From contig NZ_CP025113.1 in assembly GCF_002831585.1 (NCBI RefSeq), positions 4,417,001-4,481,000 on the forward strand: a stretch of DNA of 64,000 nt, given 5' to 3'. Position numbers and translations under genes: made by a program. Positions 51,942-60,990 of the stretch are shown here, piece after piece. This DNA comes from Bradyrhizobium sp. SK17 (lineage in GTDB: Bacteria > Pseudomonadota > Alphaproteobacteria > Rhizobiales > Xanthobacteraceae). Under the pieces are notes generated by a model that was given only the letters and a program-made list of their open reading frames with translations, did no database searches and was not told the DNA's origin. Positions within the stretch are counted from its first letter, which is position 1. Every line of letters begins with the position of its first letter.

Positions 51942-53714
51942 ATGGCAAGGTTGAATTGGGTTAAATCGCATATGCTCGCAGCGGCAGTAGCATCCGCAGC
52001 GACCTTCGCGGGCTCTTTCGCGCTCGCCGACGATGTCAGCCAGGAGCGACTGCTCAACGCTGACAAGGAAGCAGGCAACTGGCTGCACCATCACAAGAAC
52101 TATTCGGCGACCCGGTTCTCGTCGCTGACCGACATCAACAAGGACAACGTCAAGAATCTGAAGGTCGCCTGGACCATGCATCTCGGCGGCGTCGAGGGTG
52201 GCGGGATCTGGTCGCATGGCGGATTGGAGGGAACTCCGATCGTCGAGAACGGATTCATCTACGTCACCGATGGCTGGGGCTCGGTCTACAAGATCGACGC
52301 CCATGGCGGCAAAGGCGTGATGGTCTGGAAGATGGATCCCAAGACTGATCACGACTGGGCCGGCGCGGTCGCCTGCTGCGGCGTCGACAATCGCGGTGTC
52401 GCGTTGTGGAACAACCTCGTCATCTCGCACACGCTCGACGGCCGCCTGGTCGCCACCAACAAGGAGACCGGACAGGTCGCCTGGCAGCGCCAGGTCGCCG
52501 ATCCCGACAAGGGCGAGGTGATTACCGGCGCACCGCTGATCGTCAAGGACATGGCTATCTCGGGCGTCGGCGGAGCCGAATACGGCATTCGCGGCTGGAT
52601 CGCGGCGACCGATCTGAAGACGCAGAAAGAAGTGTGGCGCACCCACACCATTCCGGGCAAGGACGAGCCCGGCTCGGAGACCTGGAAGGACGACAAGAAC
52701 GCCAAGGCGAGCGGTGGCGGATCGACCTGGGTTACCGGCAGCTACGACCCGGCAACCAACACGATCGTGTGGGGCGTCGGCAATCCCGGCCCGGACTGGG
52801 ACAATGAATACCGTCCCGGCGACAATCTCTACACTGACTCTTCGCTTGGTCTTGACGCCGACACCGGCAAGATCAAGTGGCACTACCAGCACACGCCAAA
52901 CGATCCGTTCGACTATGACAGCGTCGCGGAGAACGTGCTGGTCGACGTCCCCGGTCCGAACAACTCGACGCTGAAGCTCGCGCTCGAAGCCGACCGCAAC
53001 GGCTTTGCCTATGCGATCGACCGCAACACCGGCAAGTTCATCTGGGGTCTGCCCTTCGTCAAGAAGGTGACCTGGACCAAGGGTCTCGACCCCGAGTCCG
53101 GCAAGCCGGTGGAGTACGATCCGAAGCAGGGCGTTCAGAAGTACAACGCCTCGGTGACGCCGAGCCGCACCAACAAGGAAACGGACATCTGCCCCGGCAA
53201 CATGGGCGGCAAGAACTGGCCGCCGACTGCGTACAACCCGAACCTGAAGCTCTGGTACATTCCCGTCATCGAGAGCTGTAACCACATCAAGGTCGAGGAG
53301 ATGACGCCGGACAAGGTCAAGCCGCGCGAATTCTTCACCGGCGGCGGCCCGAGCCAGCCGTTCAAGATCACCGGCAGCGTGACTGCGATCGACGTCACGA
53401 CGGGCAAGGTGGCAGGGAAGGCGGAGACCCAGTTCCCGAACCTCGGCGGCATCCTGGCGACGCCCGATCTCGTGTTCTCCGGACAGCCGTCCGGCGAGGT
53501 GATCGCCTATGACGCCAAATCGCTGAAGGAGCTCTGGCAGTTCAACACCGGCGGCGGACTCAACGCGCCTCCGATGACGTTCTCGGTCGACGGCAAGCAG
53601 TATATCGCGGTGCTGGTCGGCCTCGGCGGTGCGTGGGACAAGTGGTTCATCGACTCCACGCCCGAGTTGAAGCGGATGCAGCCGGGCTCGATGCTCTACG
53701 TGTTCGCCCTTTGA
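51942..53714 (+). CDS. PQQ-dependent alcohol dehydrogenase with lanthanide-type metal site
   Basis: 590 residues from ATG 51942 (signal peptide MLAAAVASAATFAGSFALA). A beta-propeller of the methanol/ethanol dehydrogenase family: vicinal Cys145-Cys146 (ACCGV), GSTW and WNEY-like DNEYRPGDN segments, and the tryptophan docking repeats GLDADTGKIKW. The metal site reads Asp324-Tyr325-Asp326 (in PFDYDSV). In this family an Asp two residues after the catalytic Asp (DYD) goes with lanthanide use, whereas Ca enzymes have Ala there. It oxidises a primary alcohol in the periplasm and passes electrons to the cytochrome c encoded next. Confidence 0.9.
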   Translation: MARLNWVKSHMLAAAVASAATFAGSFALADDVSQERLLNADKEAGNWLHHHKNYSATRFSSLTDINKDNVKNLKVAWTMHLGGVEGGGIWSHGGLEGTPIVENGFIYVTDGWGSVYKIDAHGGKGVMVWKMDPKTDHDWAGAVACCGVDNRGVALWNNLVISHTLDGRLVATNKETGQVAWQRQVADPDKGEVITGAPLIVKDMAISGVGGAEYGIRGWIAATDLKTQKEVWRTHTIPGKDEPGSETWKDDKNAKASGGGSTWVTGSYDPATNTIVWGVGNPGPDWDNEYRPGDNLYTDSSLGLDADTGKIKWHYQHTPNDPFDYDSVAENVLVDVPGPNNSTLKLALEADRNGFAYAIDRNTGKFIWGLPFVKKVTWTKGLDPESGKPVEYDPKQGVQKYNASVTPSRTNKETDICPGNMGGKNWPPTAYNPNLKLWYIPVIESCNHIKVEEMTPDKVKPREFFTGGGPSQPFKITGSVTAIDVTTGKVAGKAETQFPNLGGILATPDLVFSGQPSGEVIAYDAKSLKELWQFNTGGGLNAPPMTFSVDGKQYIAVLVGLGGAWDKWFIDSTPELKRMQPGSMLYVFAL

Positions 53715-53723
53715 CGTCACAAG

Positions 53724-53760
53724 CGCGGGAGGCTTCCGAGCGAAGCCTCCCGCGTTCGGT
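53724..53760 (+). terminator. Intercistronic hairpin after the PQQ dehydrogenase
   Basis: A perfect 13-base-pair stem (CGCGGGAGGCTTC / GAAGCCTCCCGCG) with loop CGAGC, followed by TTCGGTTTGG rather than a clean T-run. It lies between the dehydrogenase and cytochrome genes, so it may be a partial terminator or an RNA-stabilising element that sets a high dehydrogenase to cytochrome ratio. Confidence 0.7.
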
Positions 53761-53779
53761 TTGGTCAAGAGAAGAAACA

Positions 53780-54319
53780 ATGAAGCAAAAACGGCTGATT
53801 GGCGCGTGGCTCGGCTGCGCGCTGGCGATGGGATTGACGGTCGCGGCACATGCACAATCGGCGAGCGATCCGACCGATGCGGGCAAGGCGGTGTTCAAGC
53901 GCGGCAATTGCGTCGGCTGCCACAAATGGCACGGCAATGGCGGTGGCGGCTATGGCGGCGACGCTCTGTCGCTGCGCAAGACCGAGCTGACGCGCGAGCA
54001 GATCATCGAGACGGTCAGCTGCGGCCGGCCCGGCACCGGCATGCCGTTCTTCGTGCGCGGCTCCTATGACACCACGAAATGCTATGGAATGAGCCGGCAG
54101 GATGCTGGCGGTCAAATGCCGCCCGAGGCGAACGTGTTCCTGCGGCCGAACGAGATCGAGGCCGTGGCGGACTACGTGCTCGCGCACGTCAAGGGCAAGG
54201 GCGAACCAAACTACGACGAATGCATCGCCTTCTTCGGCGATGGCTCACGTGTCTGCAACATCTACAAGGAGGCCGGGCACGCCGCCGCGCCGTCCGACCA
54301 GAGCGAGAAGAAGCCATGA
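53780..54319 (+). CDS. Periplasmic cytochrome c (PQQ-dehydrogenase partner)
   Basis: 179 residues from ATG 53780. Signal peptide with MGLTVAAHA, one haem site CVGCH (Cys44, Cys47, His48) and GMPFFV, whose Met may be the sixth ligand. Extra Cys residues at the C-terminus (ECIAFFGDGSRVC) could form a disulfide. It accepts electrons from the PQQ dehydrogenase. Its TGA overlaps the start of the next gene. Confidence 0.87.
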   Translation: MKQKRLIGAWLGCALAMGLTVAAHAQSASDPTDAGKAVFKRGNCVGCHKWHGNGGGGYGGDALSLRKTELTREQIIETVSCGRPGTGMPFFVRGSYDTTKCYGMSRQDAGGQMPPEANVFLRPNEIEAVADYVLAHVKGKGEPNYDECIAFFGDGSRVCNIYKEAGHAAAPSDQSEKKP

Positions 54320-54942
54320 GCAAGCATCGATCGGTCATCCGCGGGTTGGTCTTCGCCGCAACCGTTGCGGCTGCCGTGCCGGCGATGGCGACAGCCGGAG
54401 ACCTGCGCGACATCACTGTCGGAATGGACATCAGCAAGGTTCCCGACGCGGGATACATCAATTTGACCTGTGTCGGCGAGAAGACCCACAGACTGGCGGA
54501 CTGGGCGCAGTGGCCGAATTGCCCGGCCGGACCCGACCAGCTGCGCGGCGTCAGCTTCGAGTATGATCGTGAGACCGCGCGCGAAGGCACCATGGTGGCC
54601 GGCCATCCGGCGATGCTGACCGTGATGATCGACAAGGACGCCAAGATCGCGGCGCTGACGATCGAGACCGATCCGAAGGCGCGGCTCTATCTGCGCAAGA
54701 AGGCATTCCTGCTCGGCCTGCAGGCGAAGTCGCGCTATGGCGAGGACGGCTGGACCTGCTCGGATGCACAGCCTGCCGGCGACAAGCAGGAGGTCGGCGG
54801 CGTTTTCGTCAACGAGCGTTGTACCAAGACCACTGATGGCCGATCGATCGAGATCGAGCGCAAGCTCTATCGCGAGCCGAACAAGGACCTCAAGGACTTC
54901 ACCGACGAAAGCCGGATCACGATCCGCCGCGCCGGATCGTGA
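54316..54942 (+). CDS. Periplasmic protein of unknown function linked to the PQQ dehydrogenase
   Basis: 208 residues from ATG 54316 (overlap with the cytochrome stop). Signal peptide (hydrophobic VFAATVAAAVPAMATA, cleavage near TAG). The mature protein has paired Cys (LTCVGEK, NCPAG, WTCSDA, ERCTK) and no recognised catalytic motif. Its place at the end of the dehydrogenase operon suggests a maturation or electron-transfer helper. Confidence 0.7.
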   Translation: MSKHRSVIRGLVFAATVAAAVPAMATAGDLRDITVGMDISKVPDAGYINLTCVGEKTHRLADWAQWPNCPAGPDQLRGVSFEYDRETAREGTMVAGHPAMLTVMIDKDAKIAALTIETDPKARLYLRKKAFLLGLQAKSRYGEDGWTCSDAQPAGDKQEVGGVFVNERCTKTTDGRSIEIERKLYREPNKDLKDFTDESRITIRRAGS

Positions 54943-54966
54943 GCTCAATCGGACGCATCGTCGATC

Positions 54967-55905
54967 TCAGGTTTCGATCGGGGCCGCGTCGATGTCGATC
55001 TGCGGGAGCAGGCCAGGGGACTGCCGTTCGACCAGCTCGCGCATCTTGCCGATGATCGCCTTCGCCGCCGCCGAGACGATCGAGCCCGGGCCAGCGACCG
55101 TGATGACGAGCGGTGGCGTCCGGTCGGTGTCGGTCAGCCGCATCGCAATCGCGCTCAGGCCTGGCGTTCCCATGTCGCGCGTGTAAGCGAAGCCCTGTCG
55201 GCGGATCGTCGCCAGCGCCGGCTGGATATCGCCGAAGCGGACGGCGGATGACGGCGCTTCCTCGGCATTGATCCGCTGCACGATCCGCCGCGCGTCCTCG
55301 TCGTTCATCAGGCTCAGGAACACCCGGCCCGGAGTGGAATGGGTCAACAGCCGCCGCGCGCCGGGCTCCAGATAATAGCGCACCGGCGTCGTGCCTTGCA
55401 GCACGCGGATGTACTGGCTGTAGAGCTGATTGCGCGCCACGACGAAGGTCGTCAGCCGCGTCGCCTCATGCAGCTCGTGGGTGATCGCATCGAGCGTGAC
55501 GCCCGGAAGCGTCTGGTTGTTGAGCCAGCCGCCGAGCAGCGCGACACGGACTGTTGGCAGATAGCTGCGTGTCTGCCGGTCATGGTCGAGATAGCCGAGC
55601 TCGACGAGGCTCTTCAGCAGCGCCGACGTGCTCGACGGCGGATAGTTCAGCCGCCGCGCGATCTCGGTCATTGCCGCCGGCCGCTCGATCTCGGCGAAAT
55701 ACTCGAAAATGCGGAGCACGCGCTGCGCCGATTTGACGACGGACGGATCCGGACTGCCGTCGGCGGCACGAAACAATTCGGCATGCCGGTTGGCTTCGAT
55801 CACCGTCGCCGAGGGATCGTCGGGCTGCGCCCGGACCCGGTCGACGACGATGCGCCGACGGCCTCGGCGGGATGGCGGCGCGTTGTCGGAGCGAGCTCCC
55901 TTCAT
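54967..55905 (-). CDS. IclR family transcriptional regulator
   Basis: 312 residues from ATG 55905, where the native start is likely; the longer frame upstream is unsupported. Winged helix near residues 55-115 (VKSAQRVLRIFEYF; MTEIARRLNYPPSSTSALLK; LVELGYLDHD), then an IclR effector domain (PTRYYLE-like VRYYLEPGARRLLTHST; RQGFAYTRDMGTPGLSAIA). It is divergent from the acyl-CoA dehydrogenase gene and would control it. Confidence 0.87.
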   Translation of the reverse strand: MKGARSDNAPPSRRGRRRIVVDRVRAQPDDPSATVIEANRHAELFRAADGSPDPSVVKSAQRVLRIFEYFAEIERPAAMTEIARRLNYPPSSTSALLKSLVELGYLDHDRQTRSYLPTVRVALLGGWLNNQTLPGVTLDAITHELHEATRLTTFVVARNQLYSQYIRVLQGTTPVRYYLEPGARRLLTHSTPGRVFLSLMNDEDARRIVQRINAEEAPSSAVRFGDIQPALATIRRQGFAYTRDMGTPGLSAIAMRLTDTDRTPPLVITVAGPGSIVSAAAKAIIGKMRELVERQSPGLLPQIDIDAAPIET

Positions 55906-56167
55906 CTGTTGCCGTTCATGTCCTTGGTGCGTCGCAACATGCTGCGCGTCTCGCGGCGAGTGTGCCGCGAAACCAATCGAGGTCAATACGCCACGGTTTC
56001 GAGTGCGCCCCCGCGCGCGGCATTTCCTCCACGTATCTGAAATTATTTCCGCGTGGTGGACATCGCCGCGATGGTTCTCGATGTTGCAGCGGGAGTTTGA
56101 ACACCGGGGCTGGCATCCCGCACAGCGGTACGGCTGGTGCGACGTCACCCCAAACAAGGAGAGCCAG

Positions 56168-57952
56168 ATGCAGATGAGTGCGCACGACCTTCGCAACCCT
56201 GACGAAGCCGCAGAGCCGGCCGATCCGGCACGCCACATCTCCCATGATAGCGCCGGTCTCAACTTCTACGACCTCGACCGCGGGCTTCGCAGTCTGCTCG
56301 GCCTGTATCTGTCGCGCGCGGATCGCGAGACGCTGGAGCCGCACTTCCATCGCCTGGGCGCGTTGGCGGGAGGCCGGCTCGACCAGCTTGCGAGAACCGC
56401 CGACAAGCATGCCCCGGTGCTCAATCCAAGGGACGCCTACGGCCGCGACGAGGACTGGATCGACTATCATCCGGCCTATCGCGAGATGGAGGCGATCGCC
56501 TTCGGCGATTTCCAGTTTCATGCGATGAGCCATCGCGCCGGCGTGCTCGGCATGGACCGGCCGCTGCCGGCCGTGGCAAAGTACGTGTTCCAATATCTGT
56601 TCGTGCAGTCCGAGTTCGGGCTGATGTGCCCGATCAGCGTCACCGACACCTCGACGCACCTGATCCGCAAGTTCGGCTCCGACGAGCTCAAGACCTATCT
56701 GCTGCCGAAGATGTTGTCGGACGACATGGCGAGCCTGTGGAAGGGCACGCAGTTCATGACCGAGCGGGCCGGCGGCTCCGATGTCGGCGCGATCGAGACC
56801 GTGGCGCGCCGCGATGGCGACGTCTGGCGTCTGACCGGCGACAAATGGTTCTGCTCGCATGCCGATGCCGATGTCGCGCTGATGCTGGCGCGGCCGGAAG
56901 GCGCGCCCGCGGGCACCAAAGGACTCGCGCTGTTCGCGCTGCCGCGGCGTCTGAAGAACGGCCGGCGCAACAGCTACCGGATCGTGCGGCTCAAGGACAA
57001 GCTCGGCACCAAATCGATGGCGTCGGGCGAAATCCGTCTCGACAATGCGGTGGCCTATCTGGTCGGTGATCCCACGGCGGGCCTGAAGCAGATGATGGAG
57101 CAGGTCAATCTGTCGCGGCTGTCGCATGGCGTGCGGGCTGCTGCGATGATGCGGCGTTGCGTCAACGAGGCGGTGGCCAGCGCCACCTCGCGGACGGCGT
57201 TCGGTCAGCGCGTGATGGATTTTCCGTTGCTGCGCCGTCAGCTGATGAAGCTGATCGTGCCGACCGAGCAGGCGCTGTCGATGATGCTGGTCGCCGCGCA
57301 CGCGATGGACGAGGCCAATGCCGGTTCGGCGCAGGCGAGGGACCTGCTGCGCATCCTGACTCCGTTGCTGAAGTACCGCGCCTGCCGCGACAACATTCCG
57401 GTCGCGACAGGTGCGATGGAGGTGCGCGGCGGCAACGGCTACATCGAGGAGTGGGTGCAGCCGCGGCTGGTGCGCGATGCCCATGTCGGCGTGCTGTGGG
57501 AGGGCACCAGCAACATCAATGCGCTCGACATCATCACACGCGCCGTCGGCAAGAGCGGCGCGCACAAGGCCCTGGCTGCGGTGCTGCATGCGCGCCTCGC
57601 TGAGGCGAAGGCGCTGCCCGCGCCGTTCCGCCAGCGCCTTGGCACCGCGCTCGACCGCGCGATCGCCTTTGCCGCGCAAGTCGCGGCCGATCGCGGGGCG
57701 GAGCATGCAGCGCGGCTTGCCGCCAGCGCGCTCTACCACGCGGCATCGGCGATCACGCTCGCCTGGGAGGGATGCCAGGCGGAGGTCGACGCACGGCGGC
57801 TGTTGCTGTCGCGCTTCGTGCTCGAGCACCGCCTGACCGCGAAGGACCCGTTGGCGCCGAGCGATGATGCATGGGAACGCGACGCGATCGCGCTGGTGCT
57901 CGGCGAGAGGCCGGTCACTGTCGCTCAGGCCGCCGAGCTGCTGGCGGCCTGA
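56168..57952 (+). CDS. Acyl-CoA dehydrogenase (AidB-like subgroup)
   Basis: 594 residues from ATG 56168 (AAGGAGAG at 56156-56163). FAD and substrate region: QFMTERAGGSDVGAIET, GDKWFCSHADADVALML, then the C-terminal helices with RTAFGQRVMDFPLLRRQLM and the final GGNGYIEEW ... LWEGTSNINALDI, a pattern of AidB/long acyl-CoA dehydrogenases. It oxidises an acyl-CoA. The neighbouring IclR regulator and dehydrogenase block suggest use of an alcohol-derived acid, which is inference. Confidence 0.88.
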   Translation: MQMSAHDLRNPDEAAEPADPARHISHDSAGLNFYDLDRGLRSLLGLYLSRADRETLEPHFHRLGALAGGRLDQLARTADKHAPVLNPRDAYGRDEDWIDYHPAYREMEAIAFGDFQFHAMSHRAGVLGMDRPLPAVAKYVFQYLFVQSEFGLMCPISVTDTSTHLIRKFGSDELKTYLLPKMLSDDMASLWKGTQFMTERAGGSDVGAIETVARRDGDVWRLTGDKWFCSHADADVALMLARPEGAPAGTKGLALFALPRRLKNGRRNSYRIVRLKDKLGTKSMASGEIRLDNAVAYLVGDPTAGLKQMMEQVNLSRLSHGVRAAAMMRRCVNEAVASATSRTAFGQRVMDFPLLRRQLMKLIVPTEQALSMMLVAAHAMDEANAGSAQARDLLRILTPLLKYRACRDNIPVATGAMEVRGGNGYIEEWVQPRLVRDAHVGVLWEGTSNINALDIITRAVGKSGAHKALAAVLHARLAEAKALPAPFRQRLGTALDRAIAFAAQVAADRGAEHAARLAASALYHAASAITLAWEGCQAEVDARRLLLSRFVLEHRLTAKDPLAPSDDAWERDAIALVLGERPVTVAQAAELLAA

Positions 57953-58004
57953 CGGCCATAAGCGCGCCGAAGAGAAAACAAGCAATGCGGAGGAAGTCCT
58001 TGTC

Positions 58005-59237
58005 ATGCAAATGAGGCGGGCGGTTGCGATCGCGTTCATGGTTGTGCTCTGCCTGGCAGATGCTGAGCTTGCCTGGGCCCAGATCTCCGGCGACGTGGTG
58101 CGGATCGGTGTGATCAACGACATGTCGGGCCTCTACTCCGATCTCGGTGGCGAAGGCTCGGTGGAGGCCGCCCGGCTGGCGATCGAGGATTTCGGTCCGA
58201 CCGTGCTTGGCAAGAAAATCGAACTGGTGTCGGCGGATCACCAGAACAAGCCCGACATCGCGGCGGGCATCGTACGCCGCTGGATCGATGGGGACGGTGT
58301 CGATCTGATTGCCGACGGTGGCAATTCGGCAACGGCGCTGGCCATTCAGGGCATCACCCGCGACAAGAAGCGCATCTTCGTGATTTCCGGGCCTGGCAGT
58401 TCCGACCTGACCGGAAAGCAGTGCTCGCCTTACGGTTTTCATTTCGCTTACAGCACTTACGCTGAAGCTTCCGCCGTCACCAAGGCGATGCTGAAGAACG
58501 GTGCTGATACGTGGTTCTTCCTGACCGCGGATTACGCCTTCGGTCACGCGCTGGAGCGTGACGCATCGGGCTTCATCACAGCCGCAGGCAGCAAGGTCGT
58601 GGGCGCGGTGCGTCATCCGCTCGGCGTGTCCGATCTCTCCTCATTTCTGTTGCAAGCGCAGAACTCCAAGGCGAAGGTGATCGCGCTTGCGAATGCGGGA
58701 GGCGATACCGTCAACAGCCTCAAGCAGGCCGCGGAGTTCGGCATCGGGAAATCGGCCGACCAGAGCATTGTCGCGCTTCTGATGTTGATCACCGACGTGC
58801 ACTCGCTCGGCCTGCAAGCGGCACAAGGCATTCGCTATGCCACTTCGTTCTCGTGGACCCAGAGTGAGGCAACCCGTGCGTTCGGGCATCGCTTCATGGC
58901 GCGTCGGCACGGGCAGGCGCCGACCATGATCCAGGCAGGTGTCTACAGCGGCGTGATGCATTATCTGAAGGCAGTGCAGGCGGCCGGAACCGACGATGCC
59001 GACGCCGTTGCCACGGCCATGCGCAAGCTTCCCGTCAACGACTTCATGACGCAGAATGCACCGATCCGCGAGGATGGACAGGTAATGCGCTCGATGTATC
59101 TCGTCCAGGCCAAATCGCCTTCCGAATCGCGCGAACCTTGGGACTATGAGAAGGTGATCGCGACGATTTCGCCTGATGAAGCCTGGCGGCCGCTTGCGGA
59201 GGGCGGTTGCCCGTTCGTGCAGGCGAAAGGCCAGTGA
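58005..59237 (+). CDS. ABC-type substrate-binding protein (branched-chain amino-acid type), orphan
   Basis: 410 residues from ATG 58005 (GGAGGAAG upstream); a second ATG at 58011 gives a similar start. Signal peptide with FMVVLCLADAELAWA, cleavage near WAQ. The fold is type I: VRIGVINDMSGLYSDLGGEG, IELVSADHQNKPDIAAGIV and DTWFFLTADYAFGHALERD. No permease or ATPase is adjacent. Its placement after an acyl-CoA dehydrogenase and a PQQ dehydrogenase block suggests a sensor or import role for a compound used there. Confidence 0.83.
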   Translation: MQMRRAVAIAFMVVLCLADAELAWAQISGDVVRIGVINDMSGLYSDLGGEGSVEAARLAIEDFGPTVLGKKIELVSADHQNKPDIAAGIVRRWIDGDGVDLIADGGNSATALAIQGITRDKKRIFVISGPGSSDLTGKQCSPYGFHFAYSTYAEASAVTKAMLKNGADTWFFLTADYAFGHALERDASGFITAAGSKVVGAVRHPLGVSDLSSFLLQAQNSKAKVIALANAGGDTVNSLKQAAEFGIGKSADQSIVALLMLITDVHSLGLQAAQGIRYATSFSWTQSEATRAFGHRFMARRHGQAPTMIQAGVYSGVMHYLKAVQAAGTDDADAVATAMRKLPVNDFMTQNAPIREDGQVMRSMYLVQAKSPSESREPWDYEKVIATISPDEAWRPLAEGGCPFVQAKGQ

Positions 59238-59253
59238 TGTCAGTGTCGCTGTG

Positions 59254-60957
59254 CTAATGCCGCGCCAGCAGCGCCACGATGATCAAAGCGAGGATCGCGC
59301 ACAGCATCTTCCAGAACGTCACGGGATCGCGGTCGTGCAGCGATTTGCGGACCGTGACGGCGGGACCGGCCCAGGTCGCGCCGTTCTCCAGTTCGTGTGC
59401 GAACTCGATGGCGTCGCCGAAGCGCTGCGCCGGCTCGATGCTGAGCGCCTTGCCGATCACGGCATCGAGCCAGGCCGGAAGGTCCGGCCGGTAGCGTGAC
59501 AGCGGTGACGGCTTGCCGAAGCGCGGCCGCGAGAACGGCTCTATTTCGCCGAACGGATAGTTCGCGGTGAACATGCGATAGACCGTGACGCCGAGCGCGA
59601 ACAGGTCGGAGGCCTCGTCGCCGGCTTTGCCGCCGAACAGCTCGGGCGCCATGTAACTTGCGGTGCCCGGAATGTCCTCGGCGGGAAAATCCTCCAGCCG
59701 CGGCACCCGCGCGACGCCGAGATCAACCAGCCGCAGGCCACCATCCCTGAGCAGGATCACATTGTCCGGCTTGATGTCGCGATGGATGATGCCGGCGCGG
59801 TGCAGTGCGGTTACCGCGCGCACCAGCTTGGTGGCGATGTCGATGCCTTCGGCAAGCGATAGCCGTGGCGAGCGCGTCAGCCGCTGCTCCAGCGTTTCGC
59901 CTTCATAGAGCGGCATCGCCGAATAGAGCCGGGTCTGCCGCTCGGCCGGCACCTCGATGATCTCGCCGATCCACAGGCTGCGCACCCGCGCCGCGACCCA
60001 CGCCTCGCGCACGAAGGCGAGGCGATAGGAACCTTCGCTGGCGACCCGCGGATGCGGAAATTTCAGCACGACCTCGCGGCCTACGTGCTTGTCGGTCGCC
60101 TTGAACAGGCGGCTGTAGCGTCCGTCGGACAGCACGTCGCCGAGCACGAAATCGTCGATCACGTCGCCCGTCTCGGGCAGGTCGAGGATCGGTAGTGTCG
60201 CGATCGCGTGCGTGAGCTCGTCGCGATCCGCCGGCGGCAGATCGACGATGTCGAGCACCGCCGCGGTGGCATTGTCGCTGCCGCCGGCCGCGAGCGCGGC
60301 CTCGACGATGCTGCGCGCCGACTCCTCCGGCGGCGTACGCTCCTCCAGCAATTGCTGAAGTCGGGAATCGCCGAGCGCGCCGTGAACCCCATCGCTACAG
60401 ATCAACAACCGATCGTGTTGCCGCAGTCCGGCCGACGTCGTGTCGAAGCGGGCGAACTCCTCGAAGCCGATGGCGCGGCTGAGCATGTGCGCAAGCTCGC
60501 CGCGGCCGGCGATATGGTCCTGCGTCAGGCGCTCCAATCGTGCTTCGCTCAGGCGGTAGACGCGGGTGTCACCGATATGGATCACATGGCACGTCCGCCG
60601 CGACAGGATGACGGAAGAGAAGGCGCAGGCCATGCCGCTGCGCGCGGCATCGACGCGGCCCTGGCCATAGATCCAGCCATTGGCGGCCTCCAGCGCCCGC
60701 GCTGCGCGACGGCGAACGCCGAGTGTTTCCGGCAGGGAATAATAGGCGTCGATGAAGCTGCGAACGGTGATCTCTGCGGCCTCACGTCCGCCCTTGTGCC
60801 CGCCGACGCCGTCGGCGATTGCGGCGACGACATCGCGATGCACCGTGCCCGGTCTGCCCAGGCACGCCGCGACGTAATCTTCATTGGCGGCGCGCTTGCC
60901 GGTCTCGCTGGCGAAACCGACGCGAACGCCCAGATCCGGTTGCGCACCGTTCGCCAC
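59254..60957 (-). CDS. Bifunctional PP2C phosphatase / Ser-Thr protein kinase, membrane anchored
   Basis: 567 residues, start GTG 60957. Residues 1 to about 250 are PP2C (NEDYVAAC, ADGVGGHKGG, HIGDTRVYRL, CSDGV, SDNATAAVLD). Residues about 265-530 are a Hanks-type kinase: LFKATDKHVGREVVLKFPH (Lys of the ATP site), HRDIKPDN, VDLGVAR in place of DFG, and GTASYMAPE. A C-terminal hydrophobic helix (FWKMLCAILALIIVALLA) anchors it. It lies 33 bases after narK in the same direction, next to nirB, so it is probably linked to nitrate assimilation. Confidence 0.87.
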   Translation of the reverse strand: MANGAQPDLGVRVGFASETGKRAANEDYVAACLGRPGTVHRDVVAAIADGVGGHKGGREAAEITVRSFIDAYYSLPETLGVRRRAARALEAANGWIYGQGRVDAARSGMACAFSSVILSRRTCHVIHIGDTRVYRLSEARLERLTQDHIAGRGELAHMLSRAIGFEEFARFDTTSAGLRQHDRLLICSDGVHGALGDSRLQQLLEERTPPEESARSIVEAALAAGGSDNATAAVLDIVDLPPADRDELTHAIATLPILDLPETGDVIDDFVLGDVLSDGRYSRLFKATDKHVGREVVLKFPHPRVASEGSYRLAFVREAWVAARVRSLWIGEIIEVPAERQTRLYSAMPLYEGETLEQRLTRSPRLSLAEGIDIATKLVRAVTALHRAGIIHRDIKPDNVILLRDGGLRLVDLGVARVPRLEDFPAEDIPGTASYMAPELFGGKAGDEASDLFALGVTVYRMFTANYPFGEIEPFSRPRFGKPSPLSRYRPDLPAWLDAVIGKALSIEPAQRFGDAIEFAHELENGATWAGPAVTVRKSLHDRDPVTFWKMLCAILALIIVALLARH

Positions 60958-60990
60958 GTCCGAACTATCCTCTCCCGGGGGAGCGGGCCC

